Shown here one piece after another: positions 61,801 through 64,000 of a stretch of DNA of 64,000 bases. How positions within the stretch are numbered: position 1 is the first letter of the stretch; the number at the start of each line of letters is the position of its first letter. The stretch covers positions 1 through 64,000 of the forward strand of contig JBAPYK010000175.1 of assembly GCA_049284695.1 (NCBI GenBank). Reading direction: 5' to 3'. Below the pieces are notes generated by a model. That model saw only the letters and a list, made by a program, of their open reading frames with translations. It was not told where the DNA came from and made no database searches. This stretch comes from Rhodoplanes sp049284695 (GTDB lineage: Bacteria; Pseudomonadota; Alphaproteobacteria; Rhizobiales; Xanthobacteraceae). Position numbers and translations under genes: made by a program.

Positions 61801-64000
61801 ACGCGACCGTCACCTCTACCGGGGCACTGCAGAGGAGCATCGCCGACATCGAGGCGATGCTCGGCAGGGTCGTGTCGGAGCTCGGGGGCTCGTTCAAGCG
61901 AGACGCGGGGGAGGTCGAGCAATTGCTCGGCGCGGTGGTCGGCCGCCTGAGCTCCACGCTGAAGCAGGACGCAGTCGACGTTGAGCGGCTGCTGGGGACG
62001 ATTTCTTCCGGACTGCGCGACGGGATCCGGCAGGACACGACCGCGGCGGAGAACATGCTGACCACGCTTTCCACCAGCGTCAGCGACACGCTGAAGCGAG
62101 ATGCGATCGAGGTTGAGCGCATGCTGACCGCGGTCTGCTCGGGAATGAGCGGAACGCTTAGGCAGGATGCAGCCGAAGTCGAGCGCATGCTCACCGCCCT
62201 CTCCTCGGGGATGAGCGGCACGCTCAAACAGGATGCGGCCGAGGTCGAGCGCTCGCTCGCCGCCCTCTCCTCGGGGATGAGCGGCACGCTCAAACAGGAT
62301 GCGGCCGAGGTCGAGCGCTCGCTCGCCGCCCTTTCCTCGGGAATGAGCAGCACGCTCAAACAGGACACGGCCGAGGTCGAGCGGGTGCTCACCAATCTTT
62401 CCTCGGGGATGAGCGGAACGCTCAAACAAGATGCGGCCGAGGTCGAGCGCTCGCTCACCGCCCTCTCCTCGGGAATGAGCAGCACGCTCAAACAAGATGC
62501 GGCCGAGGTCGAACGCATGCTGACCGCCCTCTCATCCGGGGTAAGTGGCACGCTCAAGCACGATGCGGCTGACGTCGAGCGCATGCTGACCGCCCTCTCC
62601 TCGGGAATGAGTGGCACGCTCCGGGAAGATGCGGCGCAGATCGAGCGGACATTCACCGATCTCTCCGCGCGGATGAACGAGACGTTGAGGCAGGATGCGG
62701 CGCAGGTCGAGCGGATGCTCGAAGCGTTGTTCTCCGGCATGAGCGGCTCGCTGAAGCAGGACGCGGCGGACGTTGAACGCCTGATCACGTCGCTCTCCTC
62801 CGGCATGAGCGATCTGCTCAAGCGCGACGCCGCCGAGGTGAACCATGTGCTCAGTTCGCTCTCCTCGAGCATCAGCGGATTGCTCAGGCAAGACGCCGCC
62901 GCCGTCGAACAGACGCTGTCGTCCGCCTCGTCCAACGCGAACGTCGCGTTGAAACAGAACATGGCGGAGGTCGAGCACGGCCTGCGCGAGCTGAGCGTCG
63001 AGGTCGCGCGCAATTTCGTCGGAAAAGCCGACGAGCTCGTGACCGCGGTCGAGAAGCGATGCGCCGACCTCAATGAGATTCTCGACGAAAAGAGCAACAG
63101 CCTGATCAATGCGCTCATCGTCAAGGGAAGCGAATTTACCGACGGCATGTCGCGCGTCACCGACCAGGCGGTGAAGTCGATCGAAGCGAAGGGCTTCGCC
63201 TTTACCCAGACAATGATGGACAACAGCGCCGAACTCGCTCGTGCGATCACCGACGCGAGCGTCACGGCGACCGACGCGGTCAATCGCAACCTGAGGGAGC
63301 TGCAGGACACCTCGCGCAATTCTGTCGCTGAATCCGCCGCCGCTCTGACCAAGCGCATGGAAGACTGGAGGGAGACGACCAACGCGACGCTGGTGCAGTC
63401 GGCCGCCAACCTCACTCAGGCGATTCAGGAACTGCACGAGACGACACGCACGGCCGCCGGCCAGGCGACGGCCGCCCTCACCGAGAAGACCCAGGAACTG
63501 CAAGAGACCGCCCGCACATCGGTGGCGCAGTCGACCGCCTTGCTGACGCAGAAGGTGCAGGAGCTGCGCGACACCGCGCATACGTCGGTGGCGCAGTCCA
63601 TCGCAGACCTGTCGCAGCAGGCGCAAGAGCTGCAGCAAGTCACCCGACAGACGGTGGAGGAATCCATCGCGGCGATCACGCAGCGGATGGAGGAGCTGCA
63701 GCAATCGACGCAGGGAGCGGTCGAGCAGTCGAAGCAGACCGGGATCGCGACGGTCGCCGAGATTCTCGAAACGCATGGAATGCTGCGGTCCGATACGACC
63801 GCGCTGTTCGAGCGGCTGCGCGACGCGAATGGGCTCATTCGGGAGGTATTGAGCGGCGCCCAGGACAACCTCGGCACGATCGAGCAGAGCCTGTCGACGC
63901 GCATCAACCAATTCGTCGAGATGATGAATCAGCTGCTCGAACGCACCGGTTCGACCACGGACAAGGTCAGCGAAAACATCGGCTCGTTCCAGGACATCAG
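58893..64000 (+). CDS. Giant membrane-anchored coiled-coil protein with apolipoprotein-like 22-mer repeats, 3' end outside window
   Basis: About 1702 residues are visible and the frame is open at the right edge. The first 100 residues are polar (Glu/Pro/Arg); two membrane helices follow at about 105-127 and 139-165. The rest is almost continuous helix. A first repeat family of about 34 residues (RxDMLAERLxAFE) lies near 450-590. Residues 990-1363 are 17 copies of a 22-residue unit (LSSGMSGTLKQDAAEVERML), coded by 66 bp units. A third family ending in the window (TARTSVAQSTALLTQKVQEL) starts at about 1510. The 22-residue period equals that of apolipoproteins A and fits amphipathic helices. The likely place is the inner membrane with a long cytoplasmic rod. 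The function is unknown; a scaffold or polarity role is inference. Confidence 0.88.
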   Translation, partial: MANYPKKASDPTEAALSAIQEALNMRASEEPLEEPLPPDNRLDPQPIDAMRDEPHPRLPFEEEFPPFPAPRSRSEDALRRAANDDRETIGQMLQSLQRRPTRTPYIVAALFAAAWAISALGLVFGYWAELKGMFAHAGVAVPLAVALLSGFAAPIVFFFVLAHMVARSQELRYVAQAMAGAAVRFSEPESIANDSIVTIGQAVRREVAAMGDGVERAVARAAELEALVNSEVAALERAYNDNEMRIRGLIDGIAQQRETLVGEAEQVRNAVSNVHVDLSHDIFTVSEVIGERVNELSQRITNALAEEVTLKTNQLNETIVEIVDNMQEMLASRVTRIAEELSEKSMSLVEMMETRSREIAGTVLAQSDTIANTLVDTSSRITETITNRVDEVNNTLKATGDSIVLDLSLRGGDIVAKLEETGGRVTESLNTRGEGYAQTLTQNAAELVNAIQARGDAARDLLAERLAALETILTEGTAELTDRIGARSDAAYDMLAERLAAFEDILANGTNELAERLESRASAVRDMLAERTQTLEGMLSGGGGDLAERIGARSDSIRDMLAERLKAFEDMFAVDGVELAERIGRDSATLGSLITRHLSEFDRTVKSYGGDLVERVGQRAQDINDTMKTYVEGFDARIDAKTNEVASTLENQLARFEEALDSRTQSIGVTWSARVAEMSKSVGDSSKEVVAALDKRVTEINGIIANSGTKLVETVGARVAALDSSLGSHASDIANALDGRIARLEELLIARANSIAADIENRTTAAANMMIERAGSLSSDIESRARAAADLLTERAQTAVGNIEQTTGSAAESLSGRMGQLSADIENRSNALVSLIANRFDNFARDVEVRSHTAASFLSQRIDSFGKEMQAKSDSAAAFLAERAETAARALEDRGHAATEFFGSRLDAATNQAEERSRSTAEALANRIEQFAAAVTTSTGTAQQTIDALVSKTTAAISGTAAGFESRIGNATVTSTGALQRSIADIEAMLGRVVSELGGSFKRDAGEVEQLLGAVVGRLSSTLKQDAVDVERLLGTISSGLRDGIRQDTTAAENMLTTLSTSVSDTLKRDAIEVERMLTAVCSGMSGTLRQDAAEVERMLTALSSGMSGTLKQDAAEVERSLAALSSGMSGTLKQDAAEVERSLAALSSGMSSTLKQDTAEVERVLTNLSSGMSGTLKQDAAEVERSLTALSSGMSSTLKQDAAEVERMLTALSSGVSGTLKHDAADVERMLTALSSGMSGTLREDAAQIERTFTDLSARMNETLRQDAAQVERMLEALFSGMSGSLKQDAADVERLITSLSSGMSDLLKRDAAEVNHVLSSLSSSISGLLRQDAAAVEQTLSSASSNANVALKQNMAEVEHGLRELSVEVARNFVGKADELVTAVEKRCADLNEILDEKSNSLINALIVKGSEFTDGMSRVTDQAVKSIEAKGFAFTQTMMDNSAELARAITDASVTATDAVNRNLRELQDTSRNSVAESAAALTKRMEDWRETTNATLVQSAANLTQAIQELHETTRTAAGQATAALTEKTQELQETARTSVAQSTALLTQKVQELRDTAHTSVAQSIADLSQQAQELQQVTRQTVEESIAAITQRMEELQQSTQGAVEQSKQTGIATVAEILETHGMLRSDTTALFERLRDANGLIREVLSGAQDNLGTIEQSLSTRINQFVEMMNQLLERTGSTTDKVSENIGSFQDI

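Noticed and set aside
61860..62981. Possible DNA satellite or assembly artefact
   Set aside because: The 66 bp units stay in frame, vary mostly at synonymous or conservative positions and fit a 22-residue helix, so a real coding repeat is more likely.
59334..63911. Long open frames on the minus strand (up to 711 codons)
   Set aside because: They are antisense shadows of the repeat-rich giant gene. GC-rich codons and the 66 bp units keep stops away; the translations are Ser/Arg or His/Gln-rich without family features.
1..64000. tRNA, rRNA, CRISPR arrays, prophage
   Set aside because: I looked for T-loop-like GGTTCGAATCC in gaps, for regularly spaced repeats and for phage genes and saw none. 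A covariance scan would be decisive.

Overview
The window reads as the chromosome of an alphaproteobacterium of the order Hyphomicrobiales (Rhizobiales). The coding DNA is GC-rich. It has an Omp25/Omp31-like barrel, a ruvX-pyrB-pyrC neighbourhood, HWE-type sensor kinase, CreA, DUF4399 and CHASE2-cyclase proteins, and intergenic palindromes of the kind common in Bradyrhizobium relatives. I see no tRNA, rRNA, CRISPR array, prophage or intact insertion sequence. Species and genus cannot be set from sequence alone.

Layout. 1-0.8 kb: 3' part of an outer-membrane barrel gene (minus). 1.5-4.8 kb: three-gene MacB/DevC-type ABC exporter (permease, ATPase, membrane-fusion protein). 4.8-9.0 kb: Sel1/TPR lipoprotein-like protein, CHASE2 adenylate cyclase and a FecR-like secreted protein. 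9.7-15.3 kb: UbiB/AarF-type kinase, methyltransferase, a pair of small acidic-tailed proteins and a FAD monooxygenase. 15.4-33.2 kb: a minus-strand biosynthetic block. In transcription order it holds a low-GC flavoprotein with a membrane tail, a GNAT acyltransferase, two FemAB-like acyltransferases, a 2570-residue type I polyketide synthase, a 910-residue aminotransferase/acyl-ACP-reductase fusion, and a third FemAB-like enzyme. 33.8-35.5 kb: small secreted proteins, two of them behind near-identical promoters that each carry a CRP-type palindrome. 35.7-42 kb: caspase-like protein, duplicated DUF4399 protein, a pseudo-caspase fused to a formylglycine-enzyme-like domain, HWE kinase and CreA. 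42.4-48.6 kb: housekeeping genes (metallo-hydrolase, ruvX, acyl-CoA dehydrogenase, pyrB and a catalytically degenerate pyrC). 48.7-50.5 kb: decayed accessory DNA with an antitoxin, a nonsense-mutated ParE toxin, several palindromic repeats and a yfdX remnant. 50.5-58.1 kb: animal-type haem peroxidase, VWA protein, YihY, SGNH esterase, ferredoxin reductase and ferredoxin. 58.9 kb to the end: a giant membrane-anchored coiled-coil protein with 22-residue repeats, cut by the window edge.

Most notable system. The polyketide synthase has fungal-like highly reducing order (KS-AT-DH-cMT-ER-KR-ACP) and no thioesterase. Its stop codon overlaps the start of the next gene, which fuses a class III aminotransferase to a homologue of the cyanobacterial acyl-ACP reductase. 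The reductase keeps the NADPH motif and the catalytic cysteine. I infer that an ACP-bound, methyl-branched, reduced chain is released as an aldehyde and transaminated to a long-chain amine. The amine would then be N-acylated or aminoacylated by the FemAB/GNAT enzymes, oxidised or methylated by neighbours, and possibly exported by the ABC system. This is a proposed aminolipid pathway, not a demonstrated one.
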